A stretch of DNA of 64,000 nt from G963662675 sp963662675 (GTDB taxonomy: Bacteria > Bacteroidota > Bacteroidia > Bacteroidales > Prolixibacteraceae), in NCBI GenBank assembly GCA_963662675.2, contig CAXXHP010000004.1:62001-126000 (forward strand), written 5' to 3'. Below, piece after piece: positions 52,743-61,008 of this stretch. The position numbers and the translations under genes are program-made. The notes below the pieces were generated by a model. The model did no database searches, had not been told where the DNA came from, and saw nothing but the letters and a program-made list of their open reading frames with translations. Position 1 is the stretch's first letter. Every line of letters begins with the position of its first letter.

Positions 52743-53077
52743 ATGATAAAACGTGAAATAAAAGATGTAAAGCCTTATCAGGCTCCAAAGCATTTTAATA
52801 TGACAGCCTTAAAGCTTCACGGAAAAGAAGAGTCCGGAGCTGAAAAATTCTGGATGGGAATGTCACATTTCCTTCCACAAGGAGGCGCAGAATATGATGA
52901 GTCACCTACTGAGAAAATTTATTTTGTGCTTGAAGGAGAAGTTACAATTTACACAAAGGATAAAGAGAAAATTATTTAAAGAAGAATGATTCAATTCACA
53001 TAGGAGCTAGCGAAGGGCGCTCTCTAATTAATGAGTCAAACATGCCTGCAACGATGTTGGTGGTAATTAATTATTAA
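52743..53077 (+). pseudogene. Cupin-domain protein gene interrupted by a frameshift
   Basis: The first frame runs from ATG 52743 to TAA 52977-52979 (78 residues) and ends inside the cupin barrel (IYFVLEGEVTIYTKDKEKI). In the +1 frame the missing half continues at once: KKNDSIHIGASEGRSL and MPATMLVVINY, ending at TAA 53075-53077. One added T in the T run at 52975-52977 would restore a normal protein of about 111 residues. It is therefore either a recent inactivation, a programmed shift or a sequencing error. A small single cupin could bind a metal or a small aromatic; its role in the pathway is unknown. Confidence 0.8.
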
Positions 53078-53097
53078 ATCGTAAGTTATAGACTATC

Positions 53098-53889
53098 ATG
53101 GCAATAGAACAAAAATTTGTAAATAACCTTTTCGATGTAAAAGGGAAAGTCGCCATTATTACTGGAGCTACTGGAGCTTTAGGTAAAGCCATTTGCTTTG
53201 GCTATGGTTTTGCCGGAATGAAAATTATGGTTACAGGACGTAAAGATGATACTTGCAAAGCCCTTTGTGATGAGTTAGAAACAGTAGGAATTGAATGTGG
53301 GTATTCTACAGGTGATCCTGCTGTTGAAGCTGATGTAATTAAAGTCGTTAATGATACCGTTGAGAAATTTGGTGAAATAAATGTGTTGGTAACTTCAGCA
53401 GGTTATAATAAACCACAACCAATCATAGAGCAGGATTTATCAACATGGAAAACGATAATGGATTCTGACGTACAGGGAACATGGTTATACTGTAAATACG
53501 TTGGGAAACAAATGATTGACCAAGGCAAAGGTGGTAAAATGATTTTAGTATCATCGGCTAGATCTAAAATGGGAATGGCAAACTATACCGGTTATTGTAC
53601 AGCTAAAGCTGGGATTGACCTTATGGCACAGTCACTCGCATGTGAATGGACTGCAAAATACAAAATCAATGTTAACACGATCAACCCAACAGTATTCCGT
53701 TCTGATTTAACCGAATGGATGTTTGATCCAGCCAGCGAAATCTATAAAAACTTCTTGAAACGACTTCCGGCCGGACGTCTTGGTGAACCTGAAGATTTTG
53801 TAGGCCCATGTATTTTCCTTGCATCTCCTGCAAGTGATTTTATGACTGGTGCCAATGTGGCTACAGAAGGTGGTTATTGGGCTAACTAG
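53098..53889 (+). CDS. SDR-family oxidoreductase, candidate phloroglucinol reductase
   Basis: The 263-residue classical SDR shows VAIITGATGALGKAICFGYG (nucleotide site), TGRKDD (possible NADPH preference through the Arg), NVLVTSAGYN, catalytic Ser in ILVSSARSKMG, YTGYCTAKAGIDL (Tyr-x3-Lys), and C-terminal LPAGRLGEPEDF. Phloroglucinol reductases are NADPH-dependent SDRs of this size that form dihydrophloroglucinol. The assignment here rests on the SDR class plus the neighbouring cyclase-family, 3-hydroxyacyl-dehydrogenase and BKACE genes. Without context it would be called a FabG-like or gluconate-dehydrogenase-like SDR. Confidence 0.78.
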   Translation: MAIEQKFVNNLFDVKGKVAIITGATGALGKAICFGYGFAGMKIMVTGRKDDTCKALCDELETVGIECGYSTGDPAVEADVIKVVNDTVEKFGEINVLVTSAGYNKPQPIIEQDLSTWKTIMDSDVQGTWLYCKYVGKQMIDQGKGGKMILVSSARSKMGMANYTGYCTAKAGIDLMAQSLACEWTAKYKINVNTINPTVFRSDLTEWMFDPASEIYKNFLKRLPAGRLGEPEDFVGPCIFLASPASDFMTGANVATEGGYWAN

Positions 53890-53946
53890 AGCCTGCTTTT
53901 TATGCTGAAAAAGGCATTAAACATATAACGTGAATTTCATATTGTT

Positions 53947-54876
53947 ATGAAAGAAATAAAAAAGGTTCTAATCTGTGGCGGTGGTATGATGGGGAAGGGA
54001 ATTGCTCAAATTTTCTCACAAAAGGAGGATTTGGCAATTACAGTGTATGATAAATTCCCGGTTGACGTACATGGAGGAATTCGTGATAGTTTAAACCAGT
54101 TGAAAGACAAAGGAATTATTACTGAAGCAGATATTGATAGCCGCCTTGGGAGAATTAAGTTCACACAGGATATTCAGGATGAAGGCATAAAAAATGCCGA
54201 TATCGTGGTTGAATGTGTTTTGGAAGAAATGGAAATGAAACAGGACTTGTTTCTGGAACTTGAAGGTGTTTGTCGGGAAGATGCAATCTTCTGCACGAAT
54301 ACATCTGTTATGAGCCCAACTGAAATTTCAGCGAAGATTACGCACAAAGAAAGATTGGTAGGTACTCATTTCTGGAATCCTGCATTCCTTATCCCATTAG
54401 TGGAAGTGGTTAAGTCTGATTATACTGATGATGCCGTTGCTGGTGCAGTAATGGAGATATTGGAAAAGGTTGGAAAGAAAGCTGTCCTATGTAAGAAAGA
54501 TGTGCCCGGATTTATTGCCAACCGTATGCAACACGCATTATGGCGTGAAGCGATCTCCATTGTTGAGCGTGGCATTGCCGATGCGAAAACTGTTGATGAT
54601 GCCGTGAAATACAGTTTCGGGTTAAGGCTTCCACAATTGGGTCCGTTAGAAAATGCCGACATGGTGGGAACTGATCTCACTTATAATATTCATGATTACG
54701 TGTTGAGGGATATTGAAAATTCTACAGAGCCTTCACCCTTATTAGAAGAACTTCGGGACAAAGGCCAATTGGGCTTTAAAACAGGGAAAGGTTTTCAGGA
54801 ATGGACGCCTGAGGAAATTGAAAACTCGAAAAGGGGTTTAAATGGATATTTAATAAAAATGCTTTATGGCGTTTAA
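53947..54876 (+). CDS. 3-hydroxyacyl-CoA dehydrogenase-family enzyme, candidate 3-hydroxy-5-oxohexanoate dehydrogenase
   Basis: The 309-residue protein has an N-terminal NAD-binding domain (KVLICGGGMMGKGIAQIFSQ, YDKFPVDV), the catalytic region FCTNTSVMSPTEIS and VGTHFWNPAFLIPLVEVV (His), and the C-terminal helical domain (KKDVPGFIANRMQHALWREA). It resembles 3-hydroxybutyryl-CoA dehydrogenases in fold and length. Known clostridial phloroglucinol clusters use a family member to oxidise 3-hydroxy-5-oxohexanoate to triacetate, so that is the likely reaction here. A role in butyryl-CoA formation is the alternative. Confidence 0.8.
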   Translation: MKEIKKVLICGGGMMGKGIAQIFSQKEDLAITVYDKFPVDVHGGIRDSLNQLKDKGIITEADIDSRLGRIKFTQDIQDEGIKNADIVVECVLEEMEMKQDLFLELEGVCREDAIFCTNTSVMSPTEISAKITHKERLVGTHFWNPAFLIPLVEVVKSDYTDDAVAGAVMEILEKVGKKAVLCKKDVPGFIANRMQHALWREAISIVERGIADAKTVDDAVKYSFGLRLPQLGPLENADMVGTDLTYNIHDYVLRDIENSTEPSPLLEELRDKGQLGFKTGKGFQEWTPEEIENSKRGLNGYLIKMLYGV

Positions 54877-54923
54877 TTCGTGCAGAATATCAGCTCTGCA
54901 CATTTAAGTTGAAAATTTTTAAA

Positions 54924-54928
54924 AGGAG
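54924..54928 (+). promoter_or_regulatory. Shine-Dalgarno AGGAG
   Basis: AGGAG lies nine bases upstream of ATG 54938. It is another canonical ribosome-binding site within this cluster, against the pattern of the rest of the window. Confidence 0.6.
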
Positions 54929-54937
54929 ATAATAAAA

Positions 54938-55876
54938 ATGGGAAAGAAAGTTGTAGTCGATTTAGCTCATCCGTTTAGTGCGGATATACCTCTTTGGCCA
55001 TATTTTGCAAAACCAAAGATTGATACCATGCATAACCTGTCAAAGAGCGGTGTGTTAACACAAAAGATTGACGTTGTTATGCATTGTGGTACTCATGCTG
55101 ATGCGCCACGTCACGTGATGGAATATGAGTTTAATGGAAAAAGAGCCCGATACACTCATGAAATGCCTGTTGATGCATATTATGGTGATGCCGTTTGCCT
55201 TGATATTAAAGTTGAACGATGGGGACTCATTACTCCTGAGCATTTGGAAGATGCTTGCAAACGGGCAAACATTAAACCAGAAGAGCTTGAAGGCATGGTT
55301 GTTTGTTTGCGAACTGGAATGCACCTGAAATTTGATGATTCCAAGGAATACTACCACTACTCATGCGGTACCGGAATTGAAGCAGGGAAATGGATTGCCA
55401 AATACAAGCCAAAATGTGTTGCTATGGATATGCAGGCACTTGATCATCCTCTTCATACAACCATGGGTAAAAACGGTGGACCTCTTGCTATGAACCTAAA
55501 TGGTGACTTGGGCATCTCAATTACTGATGAATATATTGAGCAGTATGGTATTGAGGCTTATGCTGAATTCAATAAAGAAACCTACATCAAAGTTCATGGC
55601 AAGGAAAAATACATGGAGAAATTCGGTTTCCTTGAAGAACACAGATTAGAGGGAACATGGGAACCATGTCACAAATACATGCTTGGAAACGGTATCGTAG
55701 GAATTGAAAATCTTGGTGGAGACCTTGAGAAGGTTGTTGGCAAGCGATTTAAGTTTATGGCTTTCCCAATACGCTGGCATATGGGCGACGGATCTATGGT
55801 TCGCTGTGCTGCAGAAATTGATGAAGACGATTTAGTAGATGCTCCTGACCGTAAATACAATTACGGATCAATGTAA
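54938..55876 (+). CDS. Cyclase-family (kynurenine formamidase-like) hydrolase, candidate dihydrophloroglucinol cyclohydrolase
   Basis: The 312-residue protein of the cyclase family has the metal-binding HCGTHADAPRH motif, an N-terminal VVDLAHPFSADIPLWPYFA, VAMDMQALDHPLHT and a C-terminal FMAFPIRWHMGDGSMVRCAA. Family enzymes are metal-dependent hydrolases of amide or C-C/cyclic substrates. Dihydrophloroglucinol cyclohydrolase, which opens the reduced ring to 3-hydroxy-5-oxohexanoate, belongs to this family as I recall it, and the neighbours fit. The length is somewhat above kynurenine formamidase (about 210-260). Confidence 0.78.
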   Translation: MGKKVVVDLAHPFSADIPLWPYFAKPKIDTMHNLSKSGVLTQKIDVVMHCGTHADAPRHVMEYEFNGKRARYTHEMPVDAYYGDAVCLDIKVERWGLITPEHLEDACKRANIKPEELEGMVVCLRTGMHLKFDDSKEYYHYSCGTGIEAGKWIAKYKPKCVAMDMQALDHPLHTTMGKNGGPLAMNLNGDLGISITDEYIEQYGIEAYAEFNKETYIKVHGKEKYMEKFGFLEEHRLEGTWEPCHKYMLGNGIVGIENLGGDLEKVVGKRFKFMAFPIRWHMGDGSMVRCAAEIDEDDLVDAPDRKYNYGSM

Positions 55877-55885
55877 ACGAATATT

Positions 55886-57067
55886 ATGAAAGAAGTTGTT
55901 ATAGTTAGTGCAGTGCGTACTGCCATTGGAACATTTGGCGGAGCACTTGCAGGTTTATCTGCGATAGAACTCGGTAAAATAGCTGCAGAAGAAGCCATAA
56001 AAAGAGCCGGGATCTCAAAAGACGCAATTGATGAAGTTGTTTTAGGGAATGTTCTATCTGCAGGATTAGGACAAAATATTGCCCGTCAAATTGCAATTGG
56101 TGTAGGATTGCCCGAAACCGTTAGTGCAATGACCATCAATAAAGTTTGTGGTTCAGGCCTTAGGTCAATTAGTTTGGCAGCTCAAATGATTAAGGCTGGT
56201 GATGTTGATGTTGTATTAGCTGGTGGTACAGAGAGTATGAGTAATGCTCCTTATCTTCTTCCTAATGCAAGAACTGGGTATAAAATGGGGAATAATACAG
56301 TTGTTGATTCCATGATTATTGATGGTTTGTGGGATTCGTTCAATGACTACCACATGGGTATTACTGCAGAGAATGTTGCCGATAAATTTGGCATTTCCAG
56401 AGAAGAGCAGGATCAGTTTGCTGCTGAAAGCCAGTTGCGTGCAGAAAACGCAATCAAAGCAGGTAAGTTTAAAAATGAGATTGTACCTGTAGTTATTCCA
56501 CAACGCAAAGGCGATCCAATCGTTTTTGATACGGATGAGTTTCCTCGTTATGGAACAACTGCTGATAAATTGGCGAAATTGAGACCAGCCTTCAAAAAAG
56601 ATGGAACTGTTACAGCAGGAAATGCTTCAGGTATCAATGACGGTGCTGCAATGTTAATTGTAATGTCAGCAGATAAGGCAAAAGAATTAGGGGTAAAACC
56701 GCTAGCTAAAATCGTTTCTTATAGTTCTGCGGGTGTTAGTCCAGAAATTATGGGTTATGGGCCAGTTCCTGCGTCTAATAAAGTATTTGAGAAAGCAGGG
56801 CTTACGGTAAAAGATATGGATTTGGTTGAAGCGAATGAAGCATTTGCTGCACAAGCATTGGCCGTTACAAAGGATCTTGATCTTGACCCTTCTAAAACAA
56901 ATGTAAACGGTGGTGCAGTTGCATTGGGGCATCCAATTGGAGCGTCCGGAGCAAGAATTACTGTGTCATTGATATATGAAATGCAAAAGCAGAACGCAAA
57001 ATATGGCCTTTCTACCTTATGTATAGGTGGAGGTATGGGTACTGCATTAATTATTGAAAGAATTTAA
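55886..57067 (+). CDS. atoB: Acetyl-CoA C-acetyltransferase (thiolase)
   Basis: The 393-residue thiolase has the nucleophile C88 in INKVCGSGLRSI, the signature NGGAVALGHPIGASGAR and the second Cys in LCIGGGMGTALII, with VSAVRTAIGTFGGAL at the N-terminus. In a phloroglucinol route it would cleave acetoacetyl-CoA to two acetyl-CoA. It lies nine bases after the cyclase-family gene and 28 bases before the BKACE gene. Confidence 0.95.
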   Translation: MKEVVIVSAVRTAIGTFGGALAGLSAIELGKIAAEEAIKRAGISKDAIDEVVLGNVLSAGLGQNIARQIAIGVGLPETVSAMTINKVCGSGLRSISLAAQMIKAGDVDVVLAGGTESMSNAPYLLPNARTGYKMGNNTVVDSMIIDGLWDSFNDYHMGITAENVADKFGISREEQDQFAAESQLRAENAIKAGKFKNEIVPVVIPQRKGDPIVFDTDEFPRYGTTADKLAKLRPAFKKDGTVTAGNASGINDGAAMLIVMSADKAKELGVKPLAKIVSYSSAGVSPEIMGYGPVPASNKVFEKAGLTVKDMDLVEANEAFAAQALAVTKDLDLDPSKTNVNGGAVALGHPIGASGARITVSLIYEMQKQNAKYGLSTLCIGGGMGTALIIERI

Positions 57068-57095
57068 GAAGTAATTTGTTTAACAAATATTGATC

Positions 57096-57926
57096 ATGGG
57101 AGATCTTAATAATAAAGTGGTATTAACGGTAGCAACGACAGGAGCATGGCCTTCAAAGGATGATAATCTAGGTGTTCCGTTGCAGCCACGCGAAATTGCT
57201 GATGATATTTATGCTTGCTGGAAAGCTGGAGCATCAGTTGCACATATTCATGTGCGCGATGATGAAGACAAAGCTTCGATGAGCTATGAAAAATTCAAAG
57301 AAACAATAGATTATGTTCGAGCAACCGACTGTAATATTGTTTTGAATACAACAACATCAGGAGGACTTGGGCTTACTGATGAAATTAGAATGAAACCGTT
57401 TTCAGAGCTTAAGCCGGAAATGGCATCATATGACTGTGGTACCATGAACTGGATGCATTCAACAGTATTTGAAAACAGTCCGAAGTTTCTTGAAAAACTT
57501 GGACTAAAAATGCAGGAGAGTGGAGTAAAACCTGAAATTGAAATTTTTGATGCAGGCATGATTTATAACGCTCTGTATTATTTGAAACAAGGCGTATTAA
57601 AAGCTCCTCTTCATTTTCAATTTTGTTTAGGCACTCCGGGCGGTATGACTGCTACAGTTGAGAATCTGGTTTTTCTTAAAAATTTAATTCCAGAAGGATC
57701 AACATGGAGCGCTTTCGGAGTTGGAAAAGGACACATGCCAATTTTATATGCTGCCTTAGCTTTAGGCGGAAACATCCGTATTGGCATGGAAGACAATGTG
57801 TATTATCAAAAAGGTGTTTTAGCTGAATCAAATGTTCAATTTGTTGAAAGAGCTAAAAGGATTATTGAGGAGATGGGAAAAAGTGTTGCAACACCTGACG
57901 AGGCAAGACAAATTTTAAGTTTATAA
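57096..57926 (+). CDS. BKACE-family (3-keto-5-aminohexanoate cleavage) enzyme, candidate triacetate acetoacetate-lyase
   Basis: The protein is read from ATG 57096 (an earlier TTG at 57090 is unlikely). The 276 residues match the BKACE family: VVLTVATTGAWPSKDD, SVAHIHVRDDEDK (zinc HxH), LNTTTSGGLG, FQFCLGTPGGMTATVENLVF and NIRIGMEDNVYYQKG (zinc Glu). These zinc enzymes condense a beta-keto acid with acetyl-CoA, releasing acetoacetate. Triacetate (3,5-dioxohexanoate) as substrate would give acetoacetyl-CoA plus acetoacetate, which the adjacent thiolase and CoA-transferase can use. Lysine fermentation is the alternative, but no other lysine-pathway genes are present in the window. Confidence 0.85.
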   Translation: MGDLNNKVVLTVATTGAWPSKDDNLGVPLQPREIADDIYACWKAGASVAHIHVRDDEDKASMSYEKFKETIDYVRATDCNIVLNTTTSGGLGLTDEIRMKPFSELKPEMASYDCGTMNWMHSTVFENSPKFLEKLGLKMQESGVKPEIEIFDAGMIYNALYYLKQGVLKAPLHFQFCLGTPGGMTATVENLVFLKNLIPEGSTWSAFGVGKGHMPILYAALALGGNIRIGMEDNVYYQKGVLAESNVQFVERAKRIIEEMGKSVATPDEARQILSL

Positions 57927-57951
57927 TAAACAAACCATTAACTCATTATCC

Positions 57952-58179
57952 ATGAAAAACCAATTTAACCTAACGAAAGAAGTAATTGTAGCATTTTTTA
58001 TTGCAGGTATTATTTGTGCTATAATAGGAGCTTCTATTAATTATTATCTTGCTGAAATGCCTGATTCTGAAATCACTAATGCAATAAATCATGGAATTGG
58101 TGGATTTATTAGTGGAGGAATTTCAGGTATTGCTGCTACTATAATTACAGCTAAAAAACTGATGCGAAATAGTAATTAA
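57952..58179 (+). CDS. Small membrane protein, unknown
   Basis: The 75-residue protein has two hydrophobic segments (VIVAFFIAGIICAIIGASI and GIGGFISGGISGIAATIITA), the second glycine-rich, and a basic tail KKLMRNSN. It lies 25 bases after the BKACE gene and is probably cotranscribed with it. It resembles a short holin-like or small integral membrane protein in shape; no function is inferred. Confidence 0.6.
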   Translation: MKNQFNLTKEVIVAFFIAGIICAIIGASINYYLAEMPDSEITNAINHGIGGFISGGISGIAATIITAKKLMRNSN

Positions 58180-58440
58180 TAAATTGGGTTAAAGGGGTGT
58201 TGGGGATGATTAAAAATTACTGATTTTTATCCGCGATAAATTATATTGTTTAATCTTTAGTGCGAATTTTTGTTTTATCAGGTAGGCTTTTTTAGCAAAT
58301 TTTTATTTTATTATCTTGTTTGCTGTCACCGTTTTTAACGGTGGCTAACAGACATCAAGCTAATTATGACTTTAATTCTTTCATTTGGTATATGTTACCA
58401 GCCATTATTTGATAGTGTTATGAGTTCTAATTTTTATTAA

Positions 58441-58445
58441 AAGGA
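58441..58445 (+). promoter_or_regulatory. Shine-Dalgarno AAGGA
   Basis: AAGGA lies nine bases before ATG 58455. The preceding spacer (58180-58440) holds a short inverted repeat CACCGTTTTTAACGGTG at 58327-58343 without a strong T tract. Confidence 0.5.
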
Positions 58446-58454
58446 AGAATTTCT

Positions 58455-59495
58455 ATGAAAGCTATATTATATGAAGGGCCTGGTAAAATGAAAATGGTTG
58501 AAATACCAAGACCAATGGTCGGAGCCGGAGAAGTTGTTGTGAAAATGACAATGTGCGGAATCTGTGGAACAGATGTTCATTCATATATGCATGAGGGAAT
58601 ATTGTTTCCGGGAACTATTTTTGGGCACGAAACGATTGGGGTTGTATCTGAAATTGGAGAAGGAGTTGTTGGGTATGAAATTGGGGATAGAGTTGCAGTA
58701 GGCCCTCCGGGTTCTTGTCCTGAAGGTTGTTTTTATTGTCGTACCGGAAGACCGGTACTTTGTGTTAATGGTTTCTCCGGAACACTGGGAATTGGGACTG
58801 GAACACAAGGTGGTTATTCTGAATATATTCTTGCAAAATACCCCAACAGAATGTTGGTGAAAATTCCTGATGCTGTTCCTGATGAACAAGCAGTATTGTT
58901 CGATATTTTCTCAACGGCAATTCATGGTTTCTATAGATCAAATTTCAAGACAGGGATGAATGTGGCTATTGTTGGTGCCGGAGCTCTTGGTCTCTCAATG
59001 GTTCAGATTCTTAAATTGTCCGGAGCCGGTCACATAACTGTTGTTAATCGCTCTTTGCATAAAAGAGAAATGGCTTTAGGAATGGGGGCTGATGCCGCAT
59101 TCAATCCTACTGAGGAAGAAGATGTTGTCGCTACTGTTAAAGATCTGTATGGTGGATATGGTGCTGATCTGGTTTTTGAGTGTGCTGGTACTCCTGCAAC
59201 TGTTGGCATTTCTGTTGAGATTGCCCGTTCAGGTAGTGAAATAATCCTACTCGGAACAAATCCAGAACCACTGGATACCATTAGCGAAATTCAACTGCAA
59301 CTTTTCGAAAAAGATTTGAAAGGTTCATTTTCATTTACCGAAGATGATATCCGTGTTTGTTTTGCATTCATGGAAAAGGGCTTGATCAACACATCAAAAA
59401 TGCTGAGCAAAAAGGTAAAGCTAGATGATGCCATTGACGCAATCGAAGAACTTTCAAAGACGACTTTGCCGATTAGATATGCAATAGTGCCATAG
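58455..59495 (+). CDS. Zinc-dependent alcohol dehydrogenase (MDR family)
   Basis: The 346-residue protein has the catalytic zinc site (CGICGTDVHSYMHEG and GHETIGVVSEIGEG), the four-Cys structural zinc loop (CPEGCFYCRTGRPVLC) and the nucleotide-binding GAGALGLSMVQIL. It resembles sorbitol/threonine-dehydrogenase-type members. The substrate is uncertain. Candidates are an alcohol or diol tied to the neighbouring aromatic or rhamnose routes; nothing in sequence proves this. It has its own spacer upstream and a terminator downstream, so it is not clearly in the same operon. Confidence 0.85.
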   Translation: MKAILYEGPGKMKMVEIPRPMVGAGEVVVKMTMCGICGTDVHSYMHEGILFPGTIFGHETIGVVSEIGEGVVGYEIGDRVAVGPPGSCPEGCFYCRTGRPVLCVNGFSGTLGIGTGTQGGYSEYILAKYPNRMLVKIPDAVPDEQAVLFDIFSTAIHGFYRSNFKTGMNVAIVGAGALGLSMVQILKLSGAGHITVVNRSLHKREMALGMGADAAFNPTEEEDVVATVKDLYGGYGADLVFECAGTPATVGISVEIARSGSEIILLGTNPEPLDTISEIQLQLFEKDLKGSFSFTEDDIRVCFAFMEKGLINTSKMLSKKVKLDDAIDAIEELSKTTLPIRYAIVP

Positions 59496-59617
59496 AGGTA
59501 GCAGGTTGAAATCTGTAGGTGGCATCTTTAATATGGAAATCATAAATAAAGTTACCATATAGTGAATGGTTAGAAATTAAGATGAATACGTTAGACTTTA
59601 TAAAATAGCGATAGAAG

Positions 59618-59648
59618 TTCCCTGCTTGATTGAAAGCAGGGAATTTTT
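59618..59648 (+). terminator. Intrinsic terminator after the alcohol dehydrogenase
   Basis: A ten-pair stem TTCCCTGCTT/AAGCAGGGAA with a short loop is followed by TTTTT. Confidence 0.88.
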
Positions 59649-59696
59649 GCTTTTGGCATTAGCAGAGAAAATTTGCAATTATTGAAGTATTATTCT

Positions 59697-60869
59697 TTAG
59701 AAAGTAGTTTGATGCTGAAGTTCATCTACATTCTTAATGTACTGAGTGAAAAAGAGTGAACACAAAGCAATAAAAGCACCCGCAATAAAAGGAATTCTCC
59801 AATTTATAACCCAAAGTATTCCTCCAATAACAGGCAATGCAATTGCAGAAATATGATTGATTGTAAACCCGACTGCCATTGATGGAGCAATGTCTTCGAC
59901 TTCGGCATGTTTTCTGAAATAGGTTTTTATGGCTATTGAGAAACTAAAGAATAAATTATTAATAACGTAAAGGACAGAGGCAATACTCGGATCCTCAATA
60001 AAGGCATAGCCAATAAAAATTAGAATAAGACTGCCGTATTCAACAGAAAGCATTTTTCGCTCTCCAAACCGATTTATAGCCCGACCTACATATGGGCTAA
60101 GGAAATATGTTATAATGTTGTTTATTACAAAGAGCGTAGTTATGTGACCAACAGAAAATTGATATTTTTCCACCAACATAAAAACAGCAAAAACAACAAA
60201 GATCTGACGCCTGGCTCCACTCAAAAAATTAAGCATATAAAACAACCAGTATTTCTTTTTAAGGATTGGTTTCTTTTGCTGAGCGGGAAGACTTTTGTCT
60301 ACAGGGTTTCGTGTTAACGTAAATAACGCTAAGGCGATAACCCCTCCGCCAATAATGAAGAAAATGTATTGTAGAGAGAGATATTGAGATATTATCCAAA
60401 CAAATGCGCCTACGGAAACATTAGTCAGGGCTGAGAAACTTTTCAGCTTTGCCAACACTTGTGATACCCGGTCTGATGAGAAATATTGTAAGGTGAGTGA
60501 TTGGTTGCAGGTTTCAAAAAAATGAAATCCTGTAGACATGATTGCCGTTGTCATTATCAACCCCGGAACAGTGGGGAATGAGCCAGCCAACATTACGCCA
60601 ATACCCATTAATATGACTGAAAAAGATGCGAAGCGGTGTTCTGAAAAGATCAATAACAAATACACGACAAAGAATGTAAGAAATCCCGGAACTTCCCGTA
60701 TTGATTGAATAATGCCAATTTGAATAGAATTTACGCCAACCTCGTCTATTGCGAAATTATTGAAAAGTGTTCTCCATCCCTGAAAACCAAATGCCGCTGC
60801 CACCATCAGCATAATTAAATAGGCATACATGGGGTTTTCTTTGTAACTCTTGTATTGTGTATTATTCAT
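59697..60869 (-). CDS. Major facilitator superfamily transporter
   Basis: The 390-residue protein has about twelve hydrophobic segments and MFS loop features (VGRAINRFGERKML between mid-segments; charged central loop RNPVDKSLPAQQKKPILKKK). The substrate is not identifiable. It ends close to the catabolic cluster and points toward it; import of an aromatic or export of an arylpropionate end product is possible but only a guess. Confidence 0.8.
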   Translation of the reverse strand: MNNTQYKSYKENPMYAYLIMLMVAAAFGFQGWRTLFNNFAIDEVGVNSIQIGIIQSIREVPGFLTFFVVYLLLIFSEHRFASFSVILMGIGVMLAGSFPTVPGLIMTTAIMSTGFHFFETCNQSLTLQYFSSDRVSQVLAKLKSFSALTNVSVGAFVWIISQYLSLQYIFFIIGGGVIALALFTLTRNPVDKSLPAQQKKPILKKKYWLFYMLNFLSGARRQIFVVFAVFMLVEKYQFSVGHITTLFVINNIITYFLSPYVGRAINRFGERKMLSVEYGSLILIFIGYAFIEDPSIASVLYVINNLFFSFSIAIKTYFRKHAEVEDIAPSMAVGFTINHISAIALPVIGGILWVINWRIPFIAGAFIALCSLFFTQYIKNVDELQHQTTF

Positions 60870-61008
60870 TCAGCGAAAATAATGGAACAAACTTATGAGT
60901 TATGTTTCACCGATGAGAATTATTGGATCACTTTGTCTGAAATGATTACATTGAATACATATTGTACTTTTGAACCTAAGAATAGAAATAGCGTTCTTTT
61001 GGCAGATT

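Noticed and set aside
53098..54876. SDR plus 3-hydroxyacyl dehydrogenase as fatty-acid or butyryl-CoA synthesis genes
   Set aside because: No crotonase or butyryl-CoA dehydrogenase accompanies them and the cyclase-family and BKACE genes would be unexplained. It is kept as an alternative in the gene entries.
57096..57926. BKACE gene read as a lysine-fermentation enzyme
   Set aside because: None of the other lysine-fermentation genes (aminomutases, diaminohexanoate dehydrogenase, aminobutyryl-CoA ammonia-lyase) are in the window, whereas the phloroglucinol-type neighbours are.
58327..58343. Hairpin CACCGTTTTTAACGGTG as a terminator
   Set aside because: The stem is short and no T tract follows directly, so it is left as an inverted repeat only.
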